A stretch of DNA of 64,000 nt, from positions 40,965-104,964 of the forward strand of contig CAYMYA010000001.1 of NCBI GenBank assembly GCA_964394565.1, written 5' to 3'. The notes beneath the pieces were generated by a model, which ran no database searches, was not told where the DNA came from, and was given only the letters and a program-made list of their open reading frames with translations. Within the stretch, counting starts at the first letter, position 1. Each line of letters starts with the position of its first letter. Source of the DNA: CAIKHN01 sp964394565 (GTDB lineage Bacteria; Patescibacteriota; Patescibacteriia; UBA9934). This document shows positions 26,651 through 35,684 of the stretch, one piece after another. Made by a program: the position numbers and the translations under genes.

Positions 26651-28015
26651 TCACATGGTCACTTCGTCGATACTTCCCTTCATGTAAAACGCTTGTTCCG
26701 GCTTGTCGTCGTGTTTCCCTTCCAAAATTTCCTTGAACCCACGCACCGTTTCTGAGAGCGTCACGTATTTTCCAGGGCTTCCCGTAAATTGTTCCGCGAC
26801 GTTAAATGGCTGCGACAAGAATTTCTGAATTTTTCGCGCGCGCGCAACAAGCATTTTGTCGTCGTCAGAAAGCTCATCCATACCAAGAATCGCAATAATA
26901 TCTTGCAAATCCTTGTATCGCTGCAATACTTTTTGCACGCCACGAGCGGTATGGTAATGGTCTTCACCAACAACATTTGGATCGAGAATATTCGATGAGG
27001 AATCCAACGGATCCACTGCCGGATAAATTGCAAGTTCTGCAAGAGCACGTGAGAGCACCACGGTCGAGTCCAAGTGACCGAATGTTGTTGCTGGCGCTGG
27101 ATCCGTTAAGTCGTCTGCCGGCACATACACGGCTTGAATTGACGTGATAGATCCCTTTGTTGTTGACGTAATGCGTTCCTGAAGTGCACCCATTTCAGTC
27201 GCGAGGTTCGGCTGGTACCCCACGGCAGATGGAATACGACCAAGCAATGATGATACCTCTGAACCAGCTTGTGTAAAGCGGAAAATATTATCAATAAACA
27301 TGAGGACGTCGCGGCCTTCGTCGTCGCGGAAATATTCTGCGAGCGTCAGCCCCGTCAACGCTACACGTGCGCGTGCTCCTGGCGGTTCGTTCATCTGGCC
27401 GAACACAAGCGCAGTTTTATCCAACACGCCAGATTCCTTCATTTCCATGTACAAATCATTTCCTTCACGCGTACGCTCACCGACACCAGCAAAAACGGAG
27501 TATCCGCCGTGTTCTTTTGCGATGTTATGAATAAGCTCTTGAATCAACACCGTCTTCCCCACTCCAGCGCCACCCAATAATCCTGTTTTTCCACCTTTCA
27601 AAATCGGACAAATCAAGTCGACGACTTTAATTCCCGTTTCGAAAACCTCTGCCTTTGTGGATTGCTCGATAAACGCCGGAGCAGCACGGTGAATAGGATC
27701 TTTTCGCACCTCTTCCGCAACACCAAGCCCATCGATTGCATTTCCTGCCACGTCGAACATGCGTCCAAGCGTTTTTGGTCCAACCGCTACACTGATCGGA
27801 CGGCCGGTGTCCGTCACTTCAATGCCACGAGTCAATCCATCCGTGGTGCCCATGGCAATGGTACGCACAATGCCATTTCCAAGATGCTGTGCGACCTCAA
27901 GCACCAATTCCGTTTCCCCATGTTTCAACGTTAACGCATTCAAGAGCGTCGGGACGTCACCAGTAAAGCGGACGTCGACGACTGCTCCAATAATTTGTGC
28001 GATTGTTCCTTTCAT
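26651..28015 (-). CDS. atpD: ATP synthase F1 beta subunit
   Basis: Catalytic subunit; 454 residues from the ATG at 28015 (MKGTIAQIIGAVVDVRF). The frame extends nine codons upstream, but that part overlaps atpG. Walker A is GGAGVGKTVLIQELIHNIA, the catalytic glutamate lies in GVGERTREGNDLY, and the DELSEED region reads MDELSDDDK. All features needed for ATP synthesis are present. It starts 7 bp after atpG. Confidence 0.97.
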   Translation of the reverse strand: MKGTIAQIIGAVVDVRFTGDVPTLLNALTLKHGETELVLEVAQHLGNGIVRTIAMGTTDGLTRGIEVTDTGRPISVAVGPKTLGRMFDVAGNAIDGLGVAEEVRKDPIHRAAPAFIEQSTKAEVFETGIKVVDLICPILKGGKTGLLGGAGVGKTVLIQELIHNIAKEHGGYSVFAGVGERTREGNDLYMEMKESGVLDKTALVFGQMNEPPGARARVALTGLTLAEYFRDDEGRDVLMFIDNIFRFTQAGSEVSSLLGRIPSAVGYQPNLATEMGALQERITSTTKGSITSIQAVYVPADDLTDPAPATTFGHLDSTVVLSRALAELAIYPAVDPLDSSSNILDPNVVGEDHYHTARGVQKVLQRYKDLQDIIAILGMDELSDDDKMLVARARKIQKFLSQPFNVAEQFTGSPGKYVTLSETVRGFKEILEGKHDDKPEQAFYMKGSIDEVTM

Positions 28016-28022
28016 ATGTTGG

Positions 28023-28934
28023 TTATGAGAGTGCCGCGGCACCGCTACTAATTTCTGCGATTTCCTGGGTAATTCCTGCTTGCCGAACCTGGTTATACGT
28101 GAATGTTAATGCATCCATCATGTCCCGTGCGCTATCTGATGCATTTTTCATGGCAAGCATGCGCGCAGCATGTTCCGACGCACTCGATTCCAGTAGCGCC
28201 TGATAAAATGCGGTCATGACGAGCCGTGGAATCATTTGGGAGAGTAGTTCATGTGCGTTTGGTTCGAGGGTGTATTCGACGCGTCGTACTTCCATGTTCG
28301 AGGATATTGGATCCCCGCCAGCGCGGGGATGACCCATGTCCTGGTCGGCATGCGCATGTTCTCCATACGGTAACACCACTTGTGCTGTAGGAATTTGCGT
28401 CACTCCGCTGACAAAATCCGTGTAAAACAGGCGCACGCGCCGGTAGGTTCCACTGGTAAACCCGTCGATCGCCATGCGTGCGACAGGAACGATATCGCTA
28501 TATTTTGGCGCGTTACCTAAGCCGGTAAAACTTGCAATCACATGAACATTCAACCGTTGCAACGCATCACTCCCGCGCTTCCCCACAGCAATCACATCAA
28601 CGTCACCTTTTTCCGTTTCTTTCACCATCTCCCGCACAAATTTCACCATATTCACGTTGTACCCGCCCGCTAAACCACGATCAGAGGTAAAGACAATCGC
28701 GAGCTCGCGCGTCCCACGCCCAGGCTGCAATAATTCGTGGATACTATTTACGCTCTTCATCATGACTGCTTCAATCGTTTCCCGCGCAAGACGAACATAC
28801 GGCCGTCCCTTCAGGGTTGCTGCTACCGCTTTGCGCATTTTACTTGCTGCCACGAGTTCCATGGCTTTCGTAATCTTGCGCGTGTTTTTGACCGATTTAA
28901 TTCGGCTCTTAATGAGTTTACGCGACGCGGGCAT
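28023..28934 (-). CDS. atpG: ATP synthase F1 gamma subunit carrying an in-frame repeat insertion
   Basis: Rotating central shaft; 303 residues, slightly long for the family. The N-terminal helix MPASRKLIKSRIKSVKNTRKITKAMELVAASKMRKA and the C-terminal helix with EHAARMLAMKNASDSARDMMDAL are well conserved. Between them, near residues 200-210, lies MGHPRAGGDPISS, encoded by a palindromic repeat (28309-28334) that recurs in noncoding DNA of this window. The repeat keeps the frame and falls in a variable region, so the protein probably works. It lies 3 bp after atpA. Confidence 0.95.
   Translation of the reverse strand: MPASRKLIKSRIKSVKNTRKITKAMELVAASKMRKAVAATLKGRPYVRLARETIEAVMMKSVNSIHELLQPGRGTRELAIVFTSDRGLAGGYNVNMVKFVREMVKETEKGDVDVIAVGKRGSDALQRLNVHVIASFTGLGNAPKYSDIVPVARMAIDGFTSGTYRRVRLFYTDFVSGVTQIPTAQVVLPYGEHAHADQDMGHPRAGGDPISSNMEVRRVEYTLEPNAHELLSQMIPRLVMTAFYQALLESSASEHAARMLAMKNASDSARDMMDALTFTYNQVRQAGITQEIAEISSGAAALS
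28309..28334. repeat. Palindromic repeat inside atpG (family 1, copy 1)
   Basis: ATCCCCGCC AG CGCGGGGAT forms an imperfect palindrome. Related copies with the same ATCCCCGC/GCGGGGAT core lie at 33811-33833 and 36352-36376, both between genes. Read in the atpG frame it gives HPRAGGDP. Confidence 0.75.
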
Positions 28935-28937
28935 ATA

Positions 28938-30446
28938 TTACACAGAGAATGTACCGAGAAAATCCTTCAGCGTAGATTCAAGTTTCGTTTTCACATCACC
29001 AGAAACGTCTCTCGATTCCAACATCGCCTTCAACACCTCCGATCCAGCTGAATGCATGTAGCGTAAGCATTCGGCTTCGAATTTCTCAATCGCGGTCACG
29101 GGAATAGCATCGAGCATGCCCGCATTCAGTGCAAAAATCACCACTGCCTGCTCCGCAAAGTTCATCGGAGAATATTGCTTTTGTTTCATGAGCTCCATGG
29201 CACGGCGACCACGTTCAATTTGCTTCTTCGTTGCATCATCAAGATCCGTGGCAAACTGCGCAAATGCTTCGAGTTCGCGGAACTGCGCGAGGTCGACCTT
29301 GAGTGTTTTCGCGACGTTCTTCATGGCTTTCGTTTGGGCTGCTGAACCCACGCGAGAAACTGAAAGCCCAACGTTCAACGCTGGACGCTGGCCACGATAG
29401 AATAAATCCGTTTCCAAATAAATCTGACCATCCGTAATGGAAATCACGTTCGTGGGAATATACGCGGACACATCACCCCCCTGTGTTTCAATAATTGGCA
29501 GCGCAGTAATCGATCCCCCACCGTGTTCTTCGTTCAAACGCGCTGAACGCTCCAGTAAACGTGAGTGCAAGTAAAACACATCTCCTGGGTATGCCTCGCG
29601 CCCCGGTGGGCGACGAAGCAACAAAGAAATTTCACGGTACGCCCATGCGTGCTTGCTCAAGTCATCGTACACAATAAGGACATCTTCGCCCTTTGCCATA
29701 AAATACTCTGCTATGGCACAGCCGGCATACGGCGCAAGGTACTGCATTGCCGCGCTATCTGATGCACCCGCAAGGACGATCGTCGTGTAGTCCATTGCTC
29801 CCGCAGCTTCTAAACGTGCTGCAATCTGTGCAACGCGCGATTCCTTCTGTCCGATCGCAACATAAATACATTTCACGTTCTCACCCTTCTGATTCAAAAT
29901 TGTATCGATGGCAATGGCCGTCTTTCCGGTTTGACGATCACCAATAATCAACTCGCGCTGTCCGCGACCAACAGGAATAAGCGCGTCAATCGCTTTAATG
30001 CCGGTGTGCATTGGTACCGTGACCGCTTTACGCGTCATCACGCCTGGCGCAACCTTCTCCACCGGAGCCATAACTTTTTGTGACAGCGCACCCTTCCCGT
30101 CCAGCGCAACACCAAGAGAATCCACAATGCGACCCACGATGCCATCGCCAACAGGAATAGACAGAATGCGGCCAGTCAATTTCACGGTATCGCCCGCCTT
30201 CACACCCACCGCATCACCAAGAATAATCGCTCCAATCGTTTCCTCTTCGAGGTTCAGTGCAACGCCAAACACCCCGTTGCCGAAATCAACCATTTCCTGA
30301 CTCATGATATTACCAAGTCCGGAAAGTCGCGCAACGTTATCGGATACACTCATGACAGTACCCACCCGCTCCTCGTGTGCTTCGGCCTTAAAGGCGTCGA
30401 TGCTTTCTCGAAGAACGGCAATGATGTCAGCTTTTTTCGTGGTCAT
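28938..30446 (-). CDS. atpA: ATP synthase F1 alpha subunit
   Basis: Non-catalytic nucleotide-binding subunit; 502 residues from the ATG at 30446 ([19 protein letters not shown]). The open frame upstream overlaps atpH and is not used. Walker A is [47 protein letters not shown] includes the arginine-containing stretch near the catalytic interface. 19 bp follow the atpH stop. Confidence 0.97.
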   Translation of the reverse strand: [502 protein letters not shown]

Positions 30447-30465
30447 AATAGTAAGGGAAAAGACG

Positions 30466-30855
30466 CTATGCTTTCTCAAGATGAATTTTTAAGCGTTGTA
30501 GGCTTCCGGCAATCGATGCATCAATGCGCCTGTCATCGATACGGATAATCGCGCCACCCATGAGCCGTTCATCGACACGCTCGAGAATTTCCGCGCCAGG
30601 CGCAGCGGCCTCAATACTTTTACGCAATGCTACCGTAAGCGGATGTGCGGAAACGACTGTAACATGTGCCGCACCATATTTCCGCTGCCATGCACCGTGG
30701 ACTTCGCGTTCAATGTCGCGCCATCGGTATATCCAACCACGTAACGCAAGTTCGGACACGAACGCTTTCACGACTTTCACAAGTTCTGTCCGTGACAAAT
30801 CCTCACATTCGTGAACAAGAAGTTCCGCAAGTTGTCTGTTCATGTTGCTTGCCAT
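30466..30855 (-). CDS. atpH: ATP synthase F1 delta subunit, short form
   Basis: Peripheral-stalk subunit that ties F1 to the b dimer. At 129 residues it is clearly shorter than the usual 175-180, although its C-terminal part keeps the family pattern (ERVDERLMGGAIIRIDDRRIDASIAGSLQRLKIHL). The N-terminal helical domain seems reduced. Shortening of this subunit fits a streamlined genome. It starts 2 bp after atpF. The call rests on the C-terminal motif and operon position. Confidence 0.88.
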   Translation of the reverse strand: MASNMNRQLAELLVHECEDLSRTELVKVVKAFVSELALRGWIYRWRDIEREVHGAWQRKYGAAHVTVVSAHPLTVALRKSIEAAAPGAEILERVDERLMGGAIIRIDDRRIDASIAGSLQRLKIHLEKA

Positions 30856-30857
30856 AA

Positions 30858-31430
30858 TTATGTCAGCTTTCGTACGACTTCTTCTGCAAGAGACTGCGAT
30901 TTTTTCGCCGTCATGCCTTCCGTCGCAATTTTCGCCGCAGCACGCACAGCGATATCAATAATTTCTTTTCGCATTTCCACAAGAGACGCTTCACGTTCAG
31001 CAATGAGCTGTTCTTTCCCATGAGTAATAACCCGCTCAACCTCGCGTTTTGCCGACTCAATCATGTCATTTTTTCGAAGATCGGTTTCGTGCATCGCCGC
31101 TTCAATAATAGCCTGCGCTTCTTTTCGCGCATCATTCAACATGGCGAGACGTTCGCTCTCCGCTGCCTTGACGCGCGCCGAAATATCCTCAACATCCTTC
31201 ATGCTCTTTGCAATCGATGTTTCCCGCGCATCCAACACCGCAAATATCGGTTTGTATACAAATCGCCACAACACGACTAATACGAGGATAAAGTTGATCA
31301 ACTGCGCGAGGAACAGATCACCGCGTAAACCGAAAGTGCCGAGAATACCCGGATCTGTTTCGTGTACAGCTTCCGCAACCACAGTTTCGGTTCCCGTTGC
31401 CGCAAATTCGTTTTCAATCACTTCAGACAT
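30858..31430 (-). CDS. atpF: ATP synthase Fo subunit b
   Basis: A 190-residue stator subunit: an N-terminal extension of about 33 residues rich in Glu and Thr, one membrane helix (FLAQLINFILVLVVLWRFVY), then a long charged coiled coil with the typical AVLDARETSIAKSMKDVE start. The acidic N-terminal extension before the helix is longer than in E. coli, where the helix is at the very N-terminus. It is followed by atpH after 2 bp. Confidence 0.93.
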   Translation of the reverse strand: MSEVIENEFAATGTETVVAEAVHETDPGILGTFGLRGDLFLAQLINFILVLVVLWRFVYKPIFAVLDARETSIAKSMKDVEDISARVKAAESERLAMLNDARKEAQAIIEAAMHETDLRKNDMIESAKREVERVITHGKEQLIAEREASLVEMRKEIIDIAVRAAAKIATEGMTAKKSQSLAEEVVRKLT

Positions 31431-31501
31431 AAAAGATAATTCAACACCTCATCACACGCAGAGGTTCGATTAATCGAATCCCCTAGCGCGTATTGACGTG
31501 A

Positions 31502-31720
31502 TTACAAGGTAAACGCAATCACGAGAGCGTAAATAGCAATAGCTTCTGCAAATGCCATGCCAAGCAACATTGGTGCGAGGATTTTTTCCGCCGCTTCTGG
31601 ATTGCGCCCAATCGAAGTCATTGCCGCATACCCAATCGCGCCGATTGCGAATGCAGGCACCGCACCACCGATACCAATTGCGAATGCCTTCGCAAGAAGA
31701 GAAATCATGTCTGCTGTCAT
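31502..31720 (-). CDS. atpE: ATP synthase Fo subunit c
   Basis: A 72-residue two-helix proteolipid of the rotor ring. The first helix is glycine and alanine rich (AFAIGIGGAVPAFAIGAIG), the polar loop is SIGRNPEA, and the second helix carries the ion-binding glutamate in MAFAEAIAIYALVIAF. The residues that mark sodium-type rings (a helix-1 glutamine and a serine/threonine after the glutamate) are absent, so protons are the likely coupling ion. Confidence 0.96.
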   Translation of the reverse strand: MTADMISLLAKAFAIGIGGAVPAFAIGAIGYAAMTSIGRNPEAAEKILAPMLLGMAFAEAIAIYALVIAFTL

Positions 31721-31794
31721 ATCCGTACGTTAATCATGAATGAAAGCTGAGCGACGAACACTCGTCGATCAGCGCTCAACCACGAACCCGCGAA

Positions 31795-32595
31795 TTATGC
31801 ATGGTGTTCCTCATGCCCTCCGTGCGGCGTTGTCGCAATAATGAGGTACACAAGCGTTAACATCGCAAACACCGTTGCCTGAACCGCGCCAACCAGAATT
31901 TCCAAAAACATAAACGGGATCGGAACCACAAAAGACACAAGCCCGAGCATCACGGTCAGCAGCACTTCACCAGCAAAAACATTGCCAAACAATCGAAGTG
32001 ATAGTGAAAGCGTTTTTGCAAACTCACCCACAATTTCAATGAGTCCAACACAGAATTCAATCACCGCCGTCACGACCGCCATTGGCCCGTGTTTCAACGA
32101 CTTCCAAATGCCCTTCACATTCAAAAATTTACTCAAATAGTCAAAAAACCCAATGGCTCGCACTCCAGCAAGATGTGAAAACGCCACCGCGGTCACCGCA
32201 ACCGCGAGAGTAAAGTTCAAATCGCTTCCTGCAGGACGTAACAATGGAATCAACTCCAGTTCTCCGTGCATGATGCCGTAAATTCCTATTGTGCCCGTTC
32301 CTGGCACAAGCCCAAGCCAGTTGTTCGCAAGGACGACGAGAAAAATCGTGGCAATTAATGGAAAGAACTTCCGCGCATTCGCACGATTGCCTGCAATCTT
32401 TTCGATTTCGCGTGACATCACGTCGATCATTCCCTCAATCGCATTGTGAATACCGCGAGGTACAATCCCCTTGCGTCTTGATGCAACAGCGGCAATGCCA
32501 AGAAAGAACACCGTCACGATCCATGCGTTCACCATGGCATTCGTAACAGGAAATGCGCCAAGATGCGCAATTGGCTCCGCAGCGAGAGGAATCAT
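31795..32595 (-). CDS. atpB: ATP synthase Fo subunit a
   Basis: Stator channel subunit that passes ions to the c ring. The essential arginine is visible in LSLSLRLFGNVFAGEVLL, and the last helices with FMFLEILVGAVQATVFAMLTLVYL are typical. The ATG at 32595 (MIPLAAEPIAHLG) gives 266 residues and lies 7 bp after the atpI stop. An ATG at 32637 would lengthen the protein by 14 residues and overlap atpI, so the start is not settled. Confidence 0.93.
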   Translation of the reverse strand: MIPLAAEPIAHLGAFPVTNAMVNAWIVTVFFLGIAAVASRRKGIVPRGIHNAIEGMIDVMSREIEKIAGNRANARKFFPLIATIFLVVLANNWLGLVPGTGTIGIYGIMHGELELIPLLRPAGSDLNFTLAVAVTAVAFSHLAGVRAIGFFDYLSKFLNVKGIWKSLKHGPMAVVTAVIEFCVGLIEIVGEFAKTLSLSLRLFGNVFAGEVLLTVMLGLVSFVVPIPFMFLEILVGAVQATVFAMLTLVYLIIATTPHGGHEEHHA

Positions 32596-32602
32596 GGCAA
32601 AA

Positions 32603-32842
32603 TTAGCGGGAAATAAGTTTTTTATACTCTTTCGCATACTGACCAACTTTTTTTACAAGTAACACCGATGTCCCCAAAAAGGTGAATGCAAGAAGCACAA
32701 TGAATATGGTGTGGCCAGTGCCATACCGAACATCAAAATACTTTCCAAGCATTGCCGCAACGAATGCGGGTACGAGAATTGTTCCCATGATGTCCGTTAC
32801 TGCCCGCAGCGCGAAGCGCAACGATGGGCCAAATCCGTCCAT
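32603..32842 (-). CDS. atpI: AtpI-like small membrane protein of the ATP synthase operon
   Basis: A 79-residue protein with two membrane helices. The first contains a glycine-rich small-residue pattern (GTILVPAFVAAMLGKYFDVRYG), the second ends in a basic tail (VKKVGQYAKEYKKLISR), as in AtpI/Atp-Z assembly factors that help build the c ring. It is the first gene of the operon, with a -10 box so close that the mRNA may begin about six bases before its ATG. Confidence 0.75.
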   Translation of the reverse strand: MDGFGPSLRFALRAVTDIMGTILVPAFVAAMLGKYFDVRYGTGHTIFIVLLAFTFLGTSVLLVKKVGQYAKEYKKLISR

Positions 32843-32854
32843 AAAAGCGGCATG

Positions 32855-32860
32855 AGTATA
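32855..32860 (-). promoter_or_regulatory. -10 box of the ATP synthase operon promoter
   Basis: TATACT on the minus strand, ending 12 bp before the atpI start codon. The best -35 at 17 bp is weak (TTTTCA). A start near 32848 would give a nearly leaderless atpI mRNA. Confidence 0.5.
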
Positions 32861-32935
32861 CCCTGCCCATGAGTGAATGAAAAGACGTAAGGGGAAAACT
32901 TATAAACAAAGTGGCTAACCAAAGCGAAAACATGG

Positions 32936-33799
32936 TTATCCGATCTGGAAAAGACGCATCGCATTCTCGGTGGTGACTTTGGCGACGGTGGTGAGGGGGA
33001 TGCCCTTGATGTCTGCGATGGCTTGGGCAACAAGGGCGACGTTTGCGGGCTCGTTGCGCTTGCCACGGTGCGGGACGGGGGCAAGGTACGGGCAGTCGGT
33101 TTCGATCATCATCTGCTCAAGAGGAATTTCCTTCGCTGCTGCGGCGACCGATTTGCCGAACGTGACGATGCCGGTGACGGAAATCAAAAATCCCAGTTCA
33201 GCGTACTGTTTTGCGTCGTCGATCGTGCCAGTAAAACAATGAATCACTCCTCGCTTCTCGATTCCGCCTCGATCAATCTCCTCGGAGATCAACGCACGCA
33301 TGTCGTCGTGAGCTCCAGTGATATCCGCCGTCGCGCCACCACGGCAGTGAATAACCACAGGCTTTCCATACTTCGTCGCAAATCGTAATTGTGCCCGAGC
33401 AACATTGCGCTGATCGTTCTTGAATCCTTCAACATCGATCCCTTCTGGCACGCGCGAGTAATCGAGCCCGAATTCCCCAATCGCAACAACCTTTGGATGA
33501 GTAACGAGCGCCGCATACCGTGCTTCATCGAATTCGTTTTCCGGGGTCGGTGCGTCGAGAGTCTCTTCGTTCTCGTCAACAACATTGTGATCATGCACGT
33601 GCCCCGGGTGCAGCCCAATGGTGCACCACACATGTTCGTGCGCTTGCGCAAAACCAATCCCCCGTTCGCTCGTGGCGAATTTTGTTCCCACGGTGACGAG
33701 TCCGATATTTGCCTCGCGAGTTCGCAAAAGAACATCGGCGAGATCCGCGTCAAATGCCGGGAAGTGAAGATGCGCGTGAGAATCGATGAATGAATACAT
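32936..33799 (-). CDS. tatD: TatD family metal-dependent hydrolase/DNase
   Basis: A 287-residue TIM-barrel metallohydrolase; TatD proteins are 3'-5' exonucleases linked to DNA repair and quality control. Metal ligands are seen in FIDSHAHLHF, in AIGEFGLDYSR, in VVIHCRG, in GVIHCFTG and in MIETDCPYLAPVPHRGKRNEP. A GTG three codons upstream (33808) is possible; the ATG at 33799 gives the more usual start. About 95 bp of promoter-bearing DNA separates it from atpI. Confidence 0.93.
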   Translation of the reverse strand: MYSFIDSHAHLHFPAFDADLADVLLRTREANIGLVTVGTKFATSERGIGFAQAHEHVWCTIGLHPGHVHDHNVVDENEETLDAPTPENEFDEARYAALVTHPKVVAIGEFGLDYSRVPEGIDVEGFKNDQRNVARAQLRFATKYGKPVVIHCRGGATADITGAHDDMRALISEEIDRGGIEKRGVIHCFTGTIDDAKQYAELGFLISVTGIVTFGKSVAAAAKEIPLEQMMIETDCPYLAPVPHRGKRNEPANVALVAQAIADIKGIPLTTVAKVTTENAMRLFQIG

Positions 33800-33810
33800 A
33801 TTTTTCACGC

Positions 33811-33833
33811 ATCCCCGCGCAGGCGGTGATGAC
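33811..33833. repeat. Palindromic repeat, family 1, copy 2
   Basis: ATCCCCGCGCAGGCGGTGATGAC, a degenerate copy of the repeat inside atpG, placed between the tatD start and the CvpA-like gene. Confidence 0.6.
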
Positions 33834-33838
33834 GGAGG

Positions 33839-34132
33839 TTACAAAAGCCCAGCGTTTGTTTCTAATGTAATGGCTCGACTGATAATTTCAGAGGTAACGA
33901 CGGCGTTACGGAAATCGCCCACAGGTACGAGCGTCACGGAAAAATAGGCAAATACGAGCACAAGCATGCTGACTTGCAGCAGACCAAATATCGCACCGAG
34001 GCTCGAATTCACAAAATTCACCAGCGGCACAATGGCAATGACTTTCCGGATCATGTCGAGAGTATCCACCAAGTACCCCGCAAGTTGGTTGGCGATGGTC
34101 AGTACAAGGAGAAATGCGATCATCGTGAGCCA
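33839..34132 (-). CDS. CvpA-like membrane protein, N-terminus lost in the gap
   Basis: The 97 codons next to the gap encode three hydrophobic helices with small polar links: FLLVLTIANQLAGYLVDTLD, then IVPLVNFVNSSLGAIFGLLQ and a last helix followed by TSEIISRAITLETNAGLL. This matches the C-terminal half of CvpA-type proteins (colicin V production family, membrane proteins of uncertain role). Its frame happens to continue through the N run into metG, but the gap length is arbitrary, so the apparent fusion has no meaning. Confidence 0.55.
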   Translation of the reverse strand, partial: WLTMIAFLLVLTIANQLAGYLVDTLDMIRKVIAIVPLVNFVNSSLGAIFGLLQVSMLVLVFAYFSVTLVPVGDFRNAVVTSEIISRAITLETNAGLL

Positions 34133-34232
34133 NNNNNNNNNNNNNNNNNNNNNNNNNNNNNNNNNNNNNNNNNNNNNNNNNNNNNNNNNNNNNNNNNNNN
34201 NNNNNNNNNNNNNNNNNNNNNNNNNNNNNNNN
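34133..34232. other. Scaffold gap (100 N)
   Basis: Exactly 100 unknown bases, the usual placeholder for a gap of unknown size. The end of metG and the start of the CvpA-like gene are missing here. Confidence 0.99.
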
Positions 34233-35497
34233 TTCACGAGCTTAAATGGTTCTTCGATTTGGATTTTTACGTTTGCAGCATCGATCACAGACCAAACCGT
34301 ATCGACGTATGCACGAAAATCATACTGCTCGATCGAATCCTTCAATTCAGTCTCCTTTGAGGATGCATCGTACGCGAGCCGATCAAACCCCTCCGGGAAA
34401 CTCTTTGCCGCCATCGCGGAAACACGACTCACGAGATTTCCAATGCCGTTCGCGAGTTTTGTGGCAAAAAGAATTTCGAATTGTTCTTTGGAATAATCTC
34501 CATCTTGCCACGATGGAAGGCCACCAAGGAGGTACAAGCGCGTTGCATCGGTTCCGTATTCTGCAACAAGATCGTACGGATTGATGACGTTGCCGATTGA
34601 CTTGCTCATTTTTTGGCCGTCGGCGGTGACATACCCGTGAATGAATACTTGTTTTGACGGCGCAATACCCGCAGACATGAGCATCGCTTGCCACATCGCA
34701 GTTTGCTGACGAAGATTATCCTTCCCGGCAACCTGCACACTCGGCCACGCGGAATCAAAGAGCGATCCTGCCTTTGGCCAGCCCAATGTCGAAACGTAAT
34801 TTACTAATGCATCGAACCACACGTACATTACTTGCTCCGAGTCGCCCGGAACGGCAACGCCCCACGGCATTTTTGACTTCAAACGCGAAATACTGAAGTC
34901 ATTCAAACCGCCCTCCACGAAGGTACGAATCTCATTCATGCGTGCTTGTGGCATCACGAAATCTGGGCGGTCGCGATAGAGATCAAGTAGCTTTTGCTGG
35001 TACTTTGAAAATGCAAAGAAATAGTTTTCTTCTTCGAGCAAATCTACCTCTCGGTTCTGGTGCACTGGGCAACGACCGTCCACGAGTTCAGAATCCGTTT
35101 TCTCAAGCTCACACCCAACACAGTACTTCACTGAATATTGCTTCTTATAAATATCACCATTCGCATCACAACGCTTCCAAAATTCTTGCGCTGCAGCAAT
35201 GTGATGTTCATCCGTCGTACGAATAAAATGCGTGTACGAAAGATTTAATGCGACCTTCAATCCATCAAACTTCGCGGCATACTCGTCACAATACACTTTC
35301 GGATCAACGCCAACTTCCAACGCCTTCTGGTAAATCTTTTGGCCGTGTTCATCTGTTCCCGTATTGAACACGACATCGAAACCTTTCAACGTATGATATC
35401 GGGCCAACATGTCCGCCTGCACAATTTCTAACGCAAAACCAATGTGCGGATCGGCGTTAACGTACGGAAGCGTTGTGGTAATGGAATAGGTTGGCAT
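34233..35497 (-). CDS. metG: Methionyl-tRNA synthetase, C-terminus lost in the gap
   Basis: Class I synthetase charging tRNA-Met. The visible 421 residues start MPTYSITTTLPYVNADPHIG, with the HIGH motif as PHIG. The zinc knuckle appears as CVGCELEKTDSELVDGRCPVHQ, i.e. C-x2-C paired with C-x2-H. The KMSKS loop reads ADGQKMSKSIGN. The frame is open 53 codons further upstream, but that stretch is an inverted-repeat region and the ATG at 35497 matches the family. The anticodon-binding domain is cut by the gap. Confidence 0.93.
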
Positions 35498-35548
35498 AGA
35501 AGAAAACTTGAGGCAGGAGTAAACGAACGGAGGAATGGCGACGAGGGA

Positions 35549-35639
35549 CATTGGACGACGCGAGCGAAACTCGACCCAGCCACAGACAAATTCCATGTGT
35601 CGTCGTGGCGTGAAGAGCCGAGCGCAGCAGAGTCCAATG
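35549..35639. repeat. Inverted-repeat element upstream of metG
   Basis: CATTGGAC (35549-35556) and GTCCAATG (35632-35639) are perfect inverse copies. Inside them GACGAC and GTCGTC form a second pairing. It lies in the 186-bp space between rsmI and metG and could be a small mobile palindromic element or a folded metG leader. Confidence 0.5.
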
Positions 35640-35664
35640 CCCCGAAACGCCCGCAATCTCGCAC

Positions 35665-35684
35665 ATCCCTCCTCGAGGAGGGAT
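35665..35684. repeat. Perfect 20-bp palindrome at the rsmI 3' end
   Basis: ATCCCTCCTCGAGGAGGGAT is self-complementary over its whole length and touches the rsmI stop codon. There is no T-run after it on the minus strand, so it is not a standard terminator, though it could stop or protect the rsmI transcript. Confidence 0.7.

Noticed and set aside
33839..35656. An apparent 605-codon fusion of MetRS to a membrane protein across the N run
   Set aside because: The frame continues only because the gap is filled with exactly 100 N. The two sides belong to different families (MetRS and CvpA-like), so they were annotated as separate partial genes.
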